Assembly: GCF_900114655.1 (NCBI RefSeq)
Contig: NZ_FOTT01000014.1
Location: 1 to 64,000 of the forward strand
Length of the DNA stretch: 64,000 bases
Origin: Candidatus Frackibacter sp. WG13
GTDB lineage: Bacteria > Bacillota > Halanaerobiia > Halobacteroidales > Acetohalobiaceae
Reading direction: 5' to 3'
Shown one piece after another: positions 1-9,426 of this stretch (its first letter is position 1; each line of letters begins with the position of its first letter). The translations under genes were made by a program, and so were the position numbers. A model generated the notes under the pieces. That model had not been told where the DNA came from, searched no databases, and saw only the letters and a program-made list of their open reading frames with translations.

Positions 1-1
1 T

Positions 2-268
2 TATAAAAGTGTAGAAACTTCGATTACAAAAAGTAGTATTCCTAGGACAAAACATTACTATGCAGATGCTTACTGCTCATGGCAGAGAGGTAGTAATGAA
101 AATCTTAATAAAATGATAAGAAGGTTTATTCCTAAAGGAAGAAGTTTTAAAGAATATAGCAGAAATGAAATAAAGCGGATACAAAAGTGGATGAATAACT
201 ATCCTAGAAAGATATTTGATTTTAAGACTTCAAATGATGTTTATGAAAAGAAATTAGAAGCAGCTTAG
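2..268 (+). CDS. IS30-family transposase, C-terminal part (5' end outside window)
   Basis: Open frame running in from the left edge and stopping at TAG 266-268 (88 codons visible). The translation has the C-terminal signature of IS30-family DDE transposases: a CSWQRGSNENLN block holding the expected catalytic Glu, then MIRRFIPKG, and a segment ending NNYPRKIFDFKTSNDV. This matches the family pattern of a W-x-RG-x-NEN block, a PKG motif and an RPRK-like end. Such enzymes cut and paste IS elements bounded by imperfect inverted repeats. Whether the element is intact cannot be seen because the N-terminal part and left end lie outside the window. It ends about 90 bp before the glpF promoter, so the element sits directly upstream of the glycerol operon. 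Confidence 0.85.
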   Translation, partial: YKSVETSITKSSIPRTKHYYADAYCSWQRGSNENLNKMIRRFIPKGRSFKEYSRNEIKRIQKWMNNYPRKIFDFKTSNDVYEKKLEAA

Positions 269-298
269 AAAGCAATTATATATGTAGGTATAATTTTT

Positions 299-330
299 CA
301 AAAAACCGTGCATTTAACCTTGCAATTAAT
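299..330. repeat. Probable right terminal inverted repeat of the IS30 element
   Basis: About 30 bp after the transposase stop is a mixed-composition block (core CCGTGCATTTAACCTTGCAA) that stands out from the AT-rich surroundings. Its position and its GCA...TGCAA character fit an IS30-family end. The matching left end is outside the window, so this rests on position and general resemblance only. Confidence 0.45.
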
Positions 331-357
331 AAAGTTAATAAAAAATATCGAAATTTG

Positions 358-386
358 TTGACAAATAATAAAATAACATATATAAT
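358..386 (+). promoter_or_regulatory. Sigma-A type promoter of glpFK
   Basis: A perfect TTGACA at 358-363 is followed after 17 bp by TATAAT at 381-386. Transcription would start near 393, leaving a leader of about 275 nt before glpF. The promoter lies just outside the IS30 end. Confidence 0.8.
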
Positions 387-439
387 GTATATAGTGATTA
401 TTTGAAATAATAATAATCTGAAAATTTAAAAGAGTTTGG

Positions 440-570
440 ATTAGATAGGATAGAGAAGAGGAGAAAGTCCTATTTAGTCACTGAAGGTAGAGTTCTATCT
501 ATTTATAGGCAGTAGTACGTCTATTTTGGTGGACGAAATTTTAGTGACTAAATGGGACTTTTTTATATTT
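440..570 (+). promoter_or_regulatory. glpFK leader: long hairpin terminator / probable antitermination site
   Basis: A 17-bp stem pairs 466-482 with 543-559 (AGTCC-ATTTAGTCACT against AGTGACTAAAT-GGACT) and runs into a T tract (558-564), so it looks like an intrinsic terminator inside the leader. The loop holds smaller hairpins, including one at about 516-533. A purine-rich GATAGAGAAGAGGAGAAAG element precedes the stem. In Bacillus the glp operons are controlled by the glycerol-3-phosphate-responsive antiterminator GlpP acting on leader terminators; a similar mechanism is inferred here. The gap 269-667 holds only the IS end, promoter, this leader and the glpF ribosome site. Confidence 0.65.
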
Positions 571-667
571 AATAACTGTCAAATTATGTAAAATACAAAA
601 GAAGGGAGGGTAAATCTTAAATTATTAAGTTTTAGAAAGGATACAATAATTAAAGGGAGGAATTTTA

Positions 668-1402
668 ATGGTATCAAATATGGGAATGTATGCTGCTGAA
701 TTCTTAGGAACGATGATTTTAATTTTATTAGGAGATGGAGTAGTAGCTAATGTAGTCTTGAAAAAGTCAAAAGGTGAAGGTAGTGACTGGATTGTTATTG
801 CAACAGGTTGGGGTTTAGCAGTGGCAATGGCTGTTTATGTAACTGGTTGGGTAAGTGGTGCTCATATTAATCCAGCGGTAACTGTTGGTTTAGCTGCGAT
901 TGGTAAATTTTCTTGGAGTTTAGTGCCAGGGTATATTATTGCTCAAGTATTAGGAGCATTTACAGGAGCAGTATTAGTCTATTTAACCTATAAAGATCAT
1001 TTTGCTGCTACTGATGATGCAGATGGTAAATTAGCGGTCTTTTCAACGGGACCAGCGATCAGAAATATTCCGTGGAATATGATTACTGAGATTATAGGTA
1101 CAGCTATGTTAGTTATGGGAGTGTTGGGCATTACAAATGGTAATAATGAAGTGGGAGCTTTAGGAGCATTATTAGTAGGATTTTTAGTATGGTCATTAGG
1201 CTTAAGTTTAGGCGGTCCTACAGGTTATGCGATTAACCCAGCTAGAGATTTAGGACCAAGAATTGCTCATGCTATACTACCTATTCCTGGTAAAAGAGGT
1301 TCAGATTGGGATTATGGATTAATAGTACCGATAATCGGTCCGATCATTGGAGGGGTATTAGGAGCATTTATCTATCAATTCTTTTTACAGATGTGGACTT
1401 AA
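668..1402 (+). CDS. glpF: Glycerol uptake facilitator (aquaglyceroporin)
   Basis: A 244-aa member of the MIP family, which lets glycerol diffuse across the cytoplasmic membrane. Both pore-forming NPA boxes are present: HINPAVT (about residues 67-73) and AINPARDLGPR (about 188-198). The Asp after the second NPA-R is the usual mark of glycerol facilitators rather than strict water channels. The sequence has the six-helix, two-half layout and normal length. GGGAGG lies about 7 bases before ATG 668. A later Met at codon 5 or 7 could serve, but 668 fits the ribosome site. glpK follows 83 bp downstream with no clear terminator, so the two are probably one operon under the leader at 440-570. Confidence 0.95.
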   Translation: MVSNMGMYAAEFLGTMILILLGDGVVANVVLKKSKGEGSDWIVIATGWGLAVAMAVYVTGWVSGAHINPAVTVGLAAIGKFSWSLVPGYIIAQVLGAFTGAVLVYLTYKDHFAATDDADGKLAVFSTGPAIRNIPWNMITEIIGTAMLVMGVLGITNGNNEVGALGALLVGFLVWSLGLSLGGPTGYAINPARDLGPRIAHAILPIPGKRGSDWDYGLIVPIIGPIIGGVLGAFIYQFFLQMWT

Positions 1403-1458
1403 GGTTTCTAATGTCATGATGATGGTAGATTTCGGAGTGTAATTGTTAAGAGAAATAA

Positions 1459-2997
<1,539 letters not shown>

Positions 2998-3047
2998 TCA
3001 TGCTAAAATCTAATTTTTCTATAATAAACCTTGCATAAAGTAGATGG

Positions 3048-3077
3048 TTGTTATAAAATTAAGATATACAATATAAT
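3048..3077 (+). promoter_or_regulatory. Probable promoter of the GlpA-like flavoprotein operon
   Basis: TTGTTA (3048-3053), an 18-bp spacer and TATAAT (3072-3077). It precedes the hairpin at 3100-3165, which puts that hairpin in the leader of the next operon rather than at the end of glpK only. Confidence 0.5.
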
Positions 3078-3085
3078 ATAAAATT

Positions 3086-3170
3086 TGGCGAGAAAATAAG
3101 AGATGCCACATTTAAGAATCTAGGGGGTACTATACCTAGTTAGTTCTTGAATGTGGCATTTATTTATTTT
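3086..3170 (+). terminator. Hairpin terminator between glpK and the next operon, probably a leader attenuator
   Basis: ATGCCACATT-AAGAA (from about 3102) pairs with TTCTT-AATGTGGCAT (to about 3161), with an inner CTAGG/CCTAG stem, followed by TTTATTTATTTT. It could end glpFK transcripts. It also lies downstream of a promoter-like pair (3048-3077) and is preceded by a GAGAAAATAAGAGA run resembling the purine run before the glpF leader hairpin. Confidence 0.65.
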
Positions 3171-3226
3171 AAGAAAAATTTTATCTAAATAAATATTTTG
3201 GGACTATAATAAGGAGGTATTATCTG

Positions 3227-4699
3227 ATGCAAGAGACAGATATTTTAATTATCGGTGGTGGAGTCACTGGCACTGCAATTGCGAGAGAGTTATCGCGTTA
3301 TGATGTAGATGTGATATTGGTTGAGAAGGAAGCGGATGTGGCTTCGGAGACTAGTAAGGCTAATAGTGGTATTATCCATGCTGGCTATAACGCTGACCCT
3401 GAAAAGTTAAAGGGGAGATTAAATGTTAGAGGGAATGAGTTATTTGATCAAGTAGCTAAAGAACTAAATGTTCCTTTTAAAAGAATAGGGTCATTAGTTG
3501 TGGCTGAAAAAAAGGAAGAGATTAAAATATTAAAAGAGTTAAAGAAGAAAGGTGAAGAGAACGGATTAAGTAATTTAGAGATTGTGCAGGGTGAAAGATT
3601 GGATGAATTGGAACCCAATATAAATCAAGATATAATTGCTGCCCTTTATGCTCCAACTGCTGGAATTATCTGTCCTTATGAGTTGACAATTGCCCAAGCA
3701 GAGAATGCTGCTAAGAATGGAGTAGAAGTCTTATTAGAAACGGAAGTTTTGGATATAAAAGTTAAAACAGATTATAAATTAGTTAAGACTAATCAAGGTA
3801 AGATAAAAACAGGCTATGTGATTAATGCTGCAGGGGTATATGCAGATAAGATTGCTCAAATGGTAGGAATAGATGAATTTGAGATTACTCCACGTCGTGG
3901 AGAGTACTATCTATTCGATAAAGAGAAAGGTTCAGAAGTTAATCATGTTATCTTCCAGGTGCCGACAAAAGTGAGTAAAGGAATCTTAGTAACTCCAACA
4001 GTAGATGGCAACCTATTAATCGGACCTAATGCTGAAGTTATCGATAAAAAGGATGATGTAGCAACTACTAGTAATGGACTAAATGAAGTAATTAACGGTG
4101 CACAGAAGACTTTGTCTGATTTATCTTTACGAGGAGTTATTACTGAATTTGCTGGACTTAGAGCAGCTGAGGTTGAAAGTGGTGACTTTATTATTGAAGC
4201 TTCTAAGCAAGTTGAGGACTTTATTAATGTAGCTGGAATTCAATCGCCAGGACTTTCGTGTGCTCCAGCTATTGGTGAGTTTGTAGTAGGGCTGTTAGAA
4301 AAGGAAGGGTTAGAGTTAAAAGATAAAAAATATTTTGATCCTTATCGTCAAGAACCAATAAGATTTAGAGAATTAACACATCAAGAGAGAGCAGAATTGA
4401 TTGCTGAAGATGATCGTTATGGACAGGTTATCTGTAGGTGTGAAACAGTAACCGAAGGTGAAATAGTAGATGCTATTCATCGACCGATAACTGCTAAGAC
4501 ATTAGGTGCAATTAAGAGAAGAACTAGAGCGGGGATGGGTAGATGTCAAGGCGGTTTTTGTAGTCCACGAGTAGCAGAAATAATTTCTAGAGAATTAGAG
4601 ATTCCAATGACTGAGATTACTAAGGAAGGAAGCGGTTTTGAAATACTATGTGAACCAGCAAAGCAATCTTTGCAAGCAGAGGTGGTAGATTATGAATAG
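3227..4699 (+). CDS. FAD-dependent glycerol-3-phosphate dehydrogenase-like oxidoreductase with C-terminal BFD [2Fe-2S] domain
   Basis: A 490-aa GlpA-like flavoprotein. The N-terminus has the dinucleotide fold (IIGGGVTGTAIA, about residues 8-19) followed by a DAO-type FAD domain with SETSKANSGIIHAGY. The C-terminal third carries a BFD-like [2Fe-2S] domain with Cys403, Cys405, Cys440 and Cys445 (CRC ... CQGGFC). Proteins of this build with the two downstream partners are annotated as anaerobic glycerol-3-phosphate dehydrogenase components; oxidation of G3P to DHAP is inferred from that and from the glpFK neighbours. A related 2-hydroxyacid oxidase role is possible. AAGGAGG precedes ATG 3227. 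The last 8 bp overlap the next gene. Confidence 0.85.
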   Translation: MQETDILIIGGGVTGTAIARELSRYDVDVILVEKEADVASETSKANSGIIHAGYNADPEKLKGRLNVRGNELFDQVAKELNVPFKRIGSLVVAEKKEEIKILKELKKKGEENGLSNLEIVQGERLDELEPNINQDIIAALYAPTAGIICPYELTIAQAENAAKNGVEVLLETEVLDIKVKTDYKLVKTNQGKIKTGYVINAAGVYADKIAQMVGIDEFEITPRRGEYYLFDKEKGSEVNHVIFQVPTKVSKGILVTPTVDGNLLIGPNAEVIDKKDDVATTSNGLNEVINGAQKTLSDLSLRGVITEFAGLRAAEVESGDFIIEASKQVEDFINVAGIQSPGLSCAPAIGEFVVGLLEKEGLELKDKKYFDPYRQEPIRFRELTHQERAELIAEDDRYGQVICRCETVTEGEIVDAIHRPITAKTLGAIKRRTRAGMGRCQGGFCSPRVAEIISRELEIPMTEITKEGSGFEILCEPAKQSLQAEVVDYE

Positions 4700-5978
4700 A
4701 TTAGATTATAATTTAGTGGTTATTGGTGGAGGTCCAGCTGGATTAGCAGCGGCTTATGAGGCAAAGGAAGAAGGAGTAGAGGATATTCTAATTATCGAAA
4801 GAGATTTTGAATTAGGTGGTATCTTACAGCAATGTATTCATAATGGATTTGGCTTACATGAGTTCAAAGAAGAATTAACAGGACCGGAGTATGCAGATCG
4901 TTTCATAAAGATGGTAGTGGAAAAGAAGATAGATGTTAAGTTGAATACAATGGTTTTAGAGGTAACTGATGATAAAAGAGTATATGCTGTAAATAAAGAT
5001 GATGGTATGTTAGAGATTCAAGCCCAAGCGGTTATTTTGGCAATGGGTTGTAGAGAAAGAACCAGGGAAGCTATTAATATTCCAGGAACTAGACCAGCTG
5101 GAGTTATGACGGCGGGTACTGCTCAACGATATGTTAATATGGAAGGTTACCTTCCTGGTAAAGAAGTAGTTATCTTAGGTTCAGGGGATATAGGATTAAT
5201 TATGGCTCGGAGAATGCACTTAGAAGGTGCTGAAGTGGAAGCGGTATTAGAGTTGCTTCCTTATTCAGGAGGATTGCCGCGGAATATAGTTCAATGTTTG
5301 GATGACTTTGAAATTCCTCTTAAATTAAGTCATACAGTAGTAGAAATTCATGGTAAAGAGCGCCTGGAAGGAATAACTGTAGCCCAAGTTGATGATAACT
5401 TAAAACCTATCAAAGAGACAGAAGAATATATCAAATGTGATACTCTATTATTATCTGTAGGTTTAATTCCAGAGAACGAACTATCAGAAGAAGCTGGTGT
5501 TAAGTTAGATAATAAGACTGGTGGTCCACTAGTAAATGAGAATAGAGAAACAAATATACCTGGTATCTTTGCTTGTGGTAATGTACTTCATGTTCATGAT
5601 TTAGTAGATTATGTAACACAAGAGAGTAGAATTGCGGGTAAGAGTGCTGCTAAATATATTATTGGTAACGTAGATAGACGAAAAGAAGAGATTAATCTAA
5701 CAGCTGGAGAGAATGTAAGCTATATAGTACCACAGAAGCTTGAAATTAAAGATAATGAACGTAAACGGGTCGATCTCTATATGAGGGGTTCAAAACCTAT
5801 GGAGCAGGTTAAAGTTGTCATTAGTGCTGGCGGTGAAGAAATAATGAGCTTAAAAGAAAGACATGTAGAACCTGCGGAAATGTTAGTTAAACCTTTACCA
5901 CAGAACTTTATTAAGGATTTAGCTGATGGAAGTGAAGTCAGAGTAGATATTGTTAGGGAAGGTGAAGATGATGAGTAA
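4692..5978 (+). CDS. FAD/NAD(P)-binding oxidoreductase (GlpB-like partner)
   Basis: A 428-aa two-dinucleotide-domain flavoprotein. The FAD motif is VIGGGPAGLAAA (about residues 10-21), a second nucleotide motif reads VVILGSGDIGLIMARR (about 156-171), and a late TNIPGIFACGNVLHVHDLVDYV block contacts the flavin as in pyridine nucleotide-disulfide oxidoreductases. There is no redox CxxC of the thioredoxin-reductase type. It starts inside the last codons of the upstream gene (8-bp overlap) and overlaps the next by a few bases, so the three are translationally coupled. It probably passes electrons from the G3P-oxidising subunit to an acceptor. The exact acceptor cannot be told. Confidence 0.85.
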   Translation: MNRLDYNLVVIGGGPAGLAAAYEAKEEGVEDILIIERDFELGGILQQCIHNGFGLHEFKEELTGPEYADRFIKMVVEKKIDVKLNTMVLEVTDDKRVYAVNKDDGMLEIQAQAVILAMGCRERTREAINIPGTRPAGVMTAGTAQRYVNMEGYLPGKEVVILGSGDIGLIMARRMHLEGAEVEAVLELLPYSGGLPRNIVQCLDDFEIPLKLSHTVVEIHGKERLEGITVAQVDDNLKPIKETEEYIKCDTLLLSVGLIPENELSEEAGVKLDNKTGGPLVNENRETNIPGIFACGNVLHVHDLVDYVTQESRIAGKSAAKYIIGNVDRRKEEINLTAGENVSYIVPQKLEIKDNERKRVDLYMRGSKPMEQVKVVISAGGEEIMSLKERHVEPAEMLVKPLPQNFIKDLADGSEVRVDIVREGEDDE

Positions 5979-6354
5979 AGAAGAAAGATTAACCTGCATT
6001 AATTGTCCTTTAGGCTGTAAAGTAGATTTAATAATAGAGGAAGGCGAAATAGTAGAGATGAGTGGAAATAAATGTCCACGAGGAAAAGAGTATATAATTA
6101 ATGAATTTAAGTATCCAACAAGAATCTTACCTACTACTGTCAGAGTAAAAGGTGGTAAGTTACCATTAGTTCCAGTTAAAACTGCTCAACCTATCCCTAA
6201 AGAAAGACTCGAGGATGCAATGAAAATATTAGCTCAGGTCGAAGTAGAAGCACCAGTTAAGTTAGGGGATATAGTAGTAGAAGATATTCTAAATACAGGA
6301 GTTAATGTAGTAACAACTAGAAATTTAGCTATCAAAGAGTGCATTAATGACTAA
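5971..6354 (+). CDS. DUF1667 domain protein, iron-sulfur partner of the flavoprotein operon
   Basis: A protein of about 127 aa with a cysteine cluster at its start: Cys9-x2-Cys12-Pro-x2-Cys16 and Cys35 (in KCPRGKEY), the pattern of DUF1667 proteins and close to the [4Fe-4S] site of molybdopterin oxidoreductases. It is the usual third member of the GlpA-like/GlpB-like operon and probably carries electrons. ATG 5971 is chosen because GGAAGGTG lies at the right distance; ATG 5968 and TTG 5950 are also in frame. It overlaps the stop of the upstream gene, so translation is likely coupled. Confidence 0.8.
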   Translation: MSKEERLTCINCPLGCKVDLIIEEGEIVEMSGNKCPRGKEYIINEFKYPTRILPTTVRVKGGKLPLVPVKTAQPIPKERLEDAMKILAQVEVEAPVKLGDIVVEDILNTGVNVVTTRNLAIKECIND

Positions 6355-6381
6355 CTTAATAAGGCATTAGAAAATAGATTA

Positions 6382-6420
6382 AAGCCTACTAGTTTTGAAA
6401 TTGCCTAGTAGGCTTCTTTG
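6382..6420. terminator. Bidirectional terminator between convergent genes
   Basis: An 11-bp perfect stem, AAGCCTACTAG (6382-6392) against CTAGTAGGCTT (6404-6414), with a T-rich tail on the + side and AATCT on the reverse side. It sits between the + strand DUF1667 gene and the - strand ACT gene, so it probably serves both. Confidence 0.8.
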
Positions 6421-6421
6421 C

Positions 6422-6853
6422 TTATAATTCATAAACTTTATTAGCGCTCAATAGATTAAATCCTTCATTTTCAAGAAGTGAAATTGCTCGTGTAATCTCT
6501 TCAACTCTAAAGACAACTAAAGCATCGTTAGATGATTTTTCAATAAAGGCATACATATACTCAATATTAATATTTTCTGTCTTTAAAGCATCTAAAGCAG
6601 CAGCTAATCCTCCTGGACTATCACTGACTTCAACAGCAATAACATCGGTTTGACTAACGGTAAAGCCTTCATCCTTTAATATACTTAATGCTTTAGTAGG
6701 GTCATTAACAATCAATCTTAAAATACCAAAATCAGAAGTATCAGCAATTGATAAAGCACGAATGTTAATATCGCTGTTTCCTAAAGCATGGGTAACATCG
6801 GCTAAACGTCCAGATTTGTTTTCTAAAAAGATAGAAATCTGTTTTACTTTCAT
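6422..6853 (-). CDS. Tandem ACT-domain protein
   Basis: 143 aa, made of two ACT-like halves: MKVKQISIFLENKSGRLADVT and, after about residue 70, AVEVSDSPGGLAAALDALK. ACT domains bind small ligands, mainly amino acids, and regulate enzymes. Proteins of this size are commonly found beside phenylacetate-CoA ligase in Clostridia, and here the gene follows paaK on the same strand with a 17-bp gap, so they form an operon. AAGGGG precedes the ATG. The ligand is unknown; an aromatic amino or aryl acid is a guess based on the neighbour. Confidence 0.85.
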   Translation of the reverse strand: MKVKQISIFLENKSGRLADVTHALGNSDINIRALSIADTSDFGILRLIVNDPTKALSILKDEGFTVSQTDVIAVEVSDSPGGLAAALDALKTENINIEYMYAFIEKSSNDALVVFRVEEITRAISLLENEGFNLLSANKVYEL

Positions 6854-6870
6854 GTTAATCTACCCCTTTC

Positions 6871-8169
6871 TTATAATTTCCGTTTATCTACTACTCGTTT
6901 TGCTTTTCCTTCACTACGCGGAATAGTATTCTGCTCAACTAACTTAACTTTGACTGAAATTCCTAAGACACTTTCAATTTCATTATGAATCTTTCGTTCT
7001 AATTCTTCTAAGCGGCGAACTTCGTCGGAGAAGAAGGTATCAGAAACCTCAACCCAGACTTCTAAGGTATCTAATCTTCCTTTTCGTTCAACCACTAATT
7101 GATAGTGTGGTTTAGTTTCGCTAATATCTAATAATACACTCTCAATCTGAGATGGAAAGACATTAACTCCGCGAATGATTAACATATCATCGACTCGACC
7201 ACTAATACGTTCCATTCTTACTAAAGTACGACCACAACTACATCTTTCTTTATGTAGAACAGAAATATCTTTAGTTCTATACCTAATGACTGGTAGAGCA
7301 TTCTTAGTAATAGTAGTAAAGACTAATTCTCCTTTTTGGCCATAATCTAAAACTTCACCAGTTTTAGGATCAATAACTTCTGGAATAAAGTGATCTTCAA
7401 AAATATGCAAGCCATCCTGAGCTTGACATTCACTAGCTACTCCTGGACCAATAATCTCACTTAAGCCATAGATATCGATGGCTTTAATACCTAATAATTT
7501 TTCAATTTCTTTGCGCATATTGTCGGACCAGGGTTCAGCACCAAAGATACCATATTTAAGATTAGAATTTTTAATGTCAAAGCCTAATTCGTCAGCGATT
7601 TCTGCAATATAAAGTGCATATGATGGAGTACACATTAGTGCTGTACTTCCAAAGTCTTCCATAATCTTAATTTGACGTTTAGTATTTCCACCAGAGATGG
7701 GAACTACTGAAGCGCCTGTCTTTTCAGCTCCATAGTGAATTCCAAGGCCACCGGTAAAGAGTCCATAACCAAAAGCATTCTGAACAATATCTCCTTTTCC
7801 TATTCCACCACAGCTCATAGTTCTAGCCATCAATTCAGTCCAAATTTCAATATCCTCTTGTGTGTATCCAACAACGGTCGGTTTACCTGTAGTACCAGAT
7901 GAAGAATGAATCCTAACTACTTCTTCTAAAGGTACAGTAAAGAGACCAAAAGGGTAATTATCACGCAAGTCATCCTTGGTAGTAAATGGAAGTCGCGATA
8001 AGTCCTTTAACGAGTCTAATTCATTAGGATTAACTCCTGCGGAATTTAATTTGTTTTTGTAAAAAGGAACATTATTATATACTTTTCTAACTGTTGCTTG
8101 TAAGCGTTCAACTTGTAGTTCATTTAATTCTTCTCTACTCATTTGTTCATCTTCTTTATTCCAAATCAA
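6871..8169 (-). CDS. paaK: Phenylacetate-CoA ligase (AMP-forming)
   Basis: A 432-aa member of the ANL adenylate-forming superfamily. The phosphate loop [16 protein letters not shown], the [15 protein letters not shown] adenylate site, and the C-terminal [12 protein letters not shown] hinge typical of PaaK are all present. A CxC pair in CSCGRTL is common in clostridial forms. The enzyme activates aryl acids such as phenylacetate or indoleacetate as CoA thioesters, which fits amino acid fermentation. The start is TTG 8169 (complement) with AGGAGGGAG four bases upstream. An ATG at codon 10 lacks such a site. Confidence 0.9.
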   Translation of the reverse strand: MIWNKEDEQMSREELNELQVERLQATVRKVYNNVPFYKNKLNSAGVNPNELDSLKDLSRLPFTTKDDLRDNYPFGLFTVPLEEVVRIHSSSGTTGKPTVVGYTQEDIEIWTELMARTMSCGGIGKGDIVQNAFGYGLFTGGLGIHYGAEKTGASVVPISGGNTKRQIKIMEDFGSTALMCTPSYALYIAEIADELGFDIKNSNLKYGIFGAEPWSDNMRKEIEKLLGIKAIDIYGLSEIIGPGVASECQAQDGLHIFEDHFIPEVIDPKTGEVLDYGQKGELVFTTITKNALPVIRYRTKDISVLHKERCSCGRTLVRMERISGRVDDMLIIRGVNVFPSQIESVLLDISETKPHYQLVVERKGRLDTLEVWVEVSDTFFSDEVRRLEELERKIHNEIESVLGISVKVKLVEQNTIPRSEGKAKRVVDKRKL

Positions 8170-8425
8170 GAAACTCCCTCCTCGCTACTTTATAAATTAT
8201 CTCAGATATTTTTCCTATTGTAACATATTGACTTTTCGATATCAAGTGATTAGTTTAAGATTATAATTTGATTTTTTAAGAAGAGAAAAAGGAGATTAAA
8301 CTAATTATATCTAATAAAATTTAAAGATAAAGAGAAAATAAGTGTAGATATTTAAAGAATACAACAAGATGAATAATAATTAAAAAAGGTTATAAAAATT
8401 TTAGAGAGTTAGGAGTGGTAGAAAA

Positions 8426-9280
8426 ATGAGTGAACAAGATCATTTTGAAGTAGCAGTTATTGGTGGGGGACCGGCTGGTATGTCAGCAGCGGTTAACGTA
8501 AAGATTCGGAATAAAGATGTAGTTATCTTTGAAAGCCAACAGTTAGGTGGAAAGATTCTAACGGCTCCCCATGTAGATAATTATTTAGGATTTTATGATG
8601 TTAATGGACAAGAATTAGTTAATAGCTTTATCGATCATATAAATAAGCTAGAAATAGATGTAATAAAGGAGAAGATAGTACAGATCTATTCTATGGGAGA
8701 ATATTTTTCTTTAACAACTAATCAAGAGGCGTATAAAGCAGATAAGATAATTTTAACGACCGGCGTCAATAATAAAGCGCAGATTAAGGGAGAGGCTGAC
8801 TTTTTAGGACAGGGTGTTAGTTATTGTGCCACTTGTGATGGACAATTATATAGAGATAAAGAGGTAGCAATAATTGGTTATTCAGAAGGCAGTTTAGAAG
8901 AGGCTAATTTCATGGCTGATCTAGCAGCTAATACTTATTTTATTCCTCGATACGATGGAGACCTTTCCGAGTTAGATAATAGAGTAGAAATTATTGAAGA
9001 GAAGCCAAAAGTGATTGAAGGTGACAATTTAGTTAATAAGTTAGTATTAGAGAATAGAAGTCTAGATGTAGATGGGGTATTTATTTTACGGCCGACAGTG
9101 CCAACTGACGAGATTATTTCTGGTTTAGAGTTAGAAGGTAGCTTTATTAGGATTGACAGTGATTTTAAAACAAATTTAGAAGGAGTTTATGCTGCTGGTG
9201 ACTGCACAGGAAAACCATTACAGGTAGCAAAGGCAATTGGTGAAGGACAGGTTGCTGCTTTAAATGCTGTAAAGAAATAA
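8426..9280 (+). CDS. Thioredoxin reductase-like flavoprotein lacking NADPH-binding motifs
   Basis: 284 aa, shorter than ordinary TrxB (about 310). It has the FAD motif GGGPAG (13-18), the redox pair Cys134-Ala-Thr-Cys137 in SYCATCDGQLY, and the C-terminal GVYAAGDCTGKPLQVAKAIGEG flavin contact. The second nucleotide fold is degenerate: the GxGxxA loop reads GYSEGS (151-156) and the HRRxxxR phosphate clamp reads IPRYDGDL. Clostridial ferredoxin-dependent flavin thioredoxin reductases (FFTR) share these losses, so a pyridine-nucleotide-independent reductase is likely. No thioredoxin gene is adjacent. The 256-bp gap upstream shows no well-spaced promoter. Confidence 0.8.
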   Translation: MSEQDHFEVAVIGGGPAGMSAAVNVKIRNKDVVIFESQQLGGKILTAPHVDNYLGFYDVNGQELVNSFIDHINKLEIDVIKEKIVQIYSMGEYFSLTTNQEAYKADKIILTTGVNNKAQIKGEADFLGQGVSYCATCDGQLYRDKEVAIIGYSEGSLEEANFMADLAANTYFIPRYDGDLSELDNRVEIIEEKPKVIEGDNLVNKLVLENRSLDVDGVFILRPTVPTDEIISGLELEGSFIRIDSDFKTNLEGVYAAGDCTGKPLQVAKAIGEGQVAALNAVKK

Positions 9281-9426
9281 AACTTCTTTTCTAATAAAAT
9301 AAAGGGTTTCGTAATTTTATGTAGAATTTTTTATATAGAAGTGATGTAATTAATATATTTATTTTTCCAATTAATTCAAAAATATTATAATATCCCCAGT
9401 AGCAAATCAAGAGGGAGGACTGTCAT

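Noticed and set aside
8228-8267. TTGACT and TATAAT as a promoter for the reductase-like gene
   Set aside because: The gap is about 28 bp, far from the 16-18 bp expected.
9386-9391. TATAAT before the chemoreceptor gene
   Set aside because: No acceptable -35 at 16-18 bp upstream (TTTCCA only); left out as unsupported.
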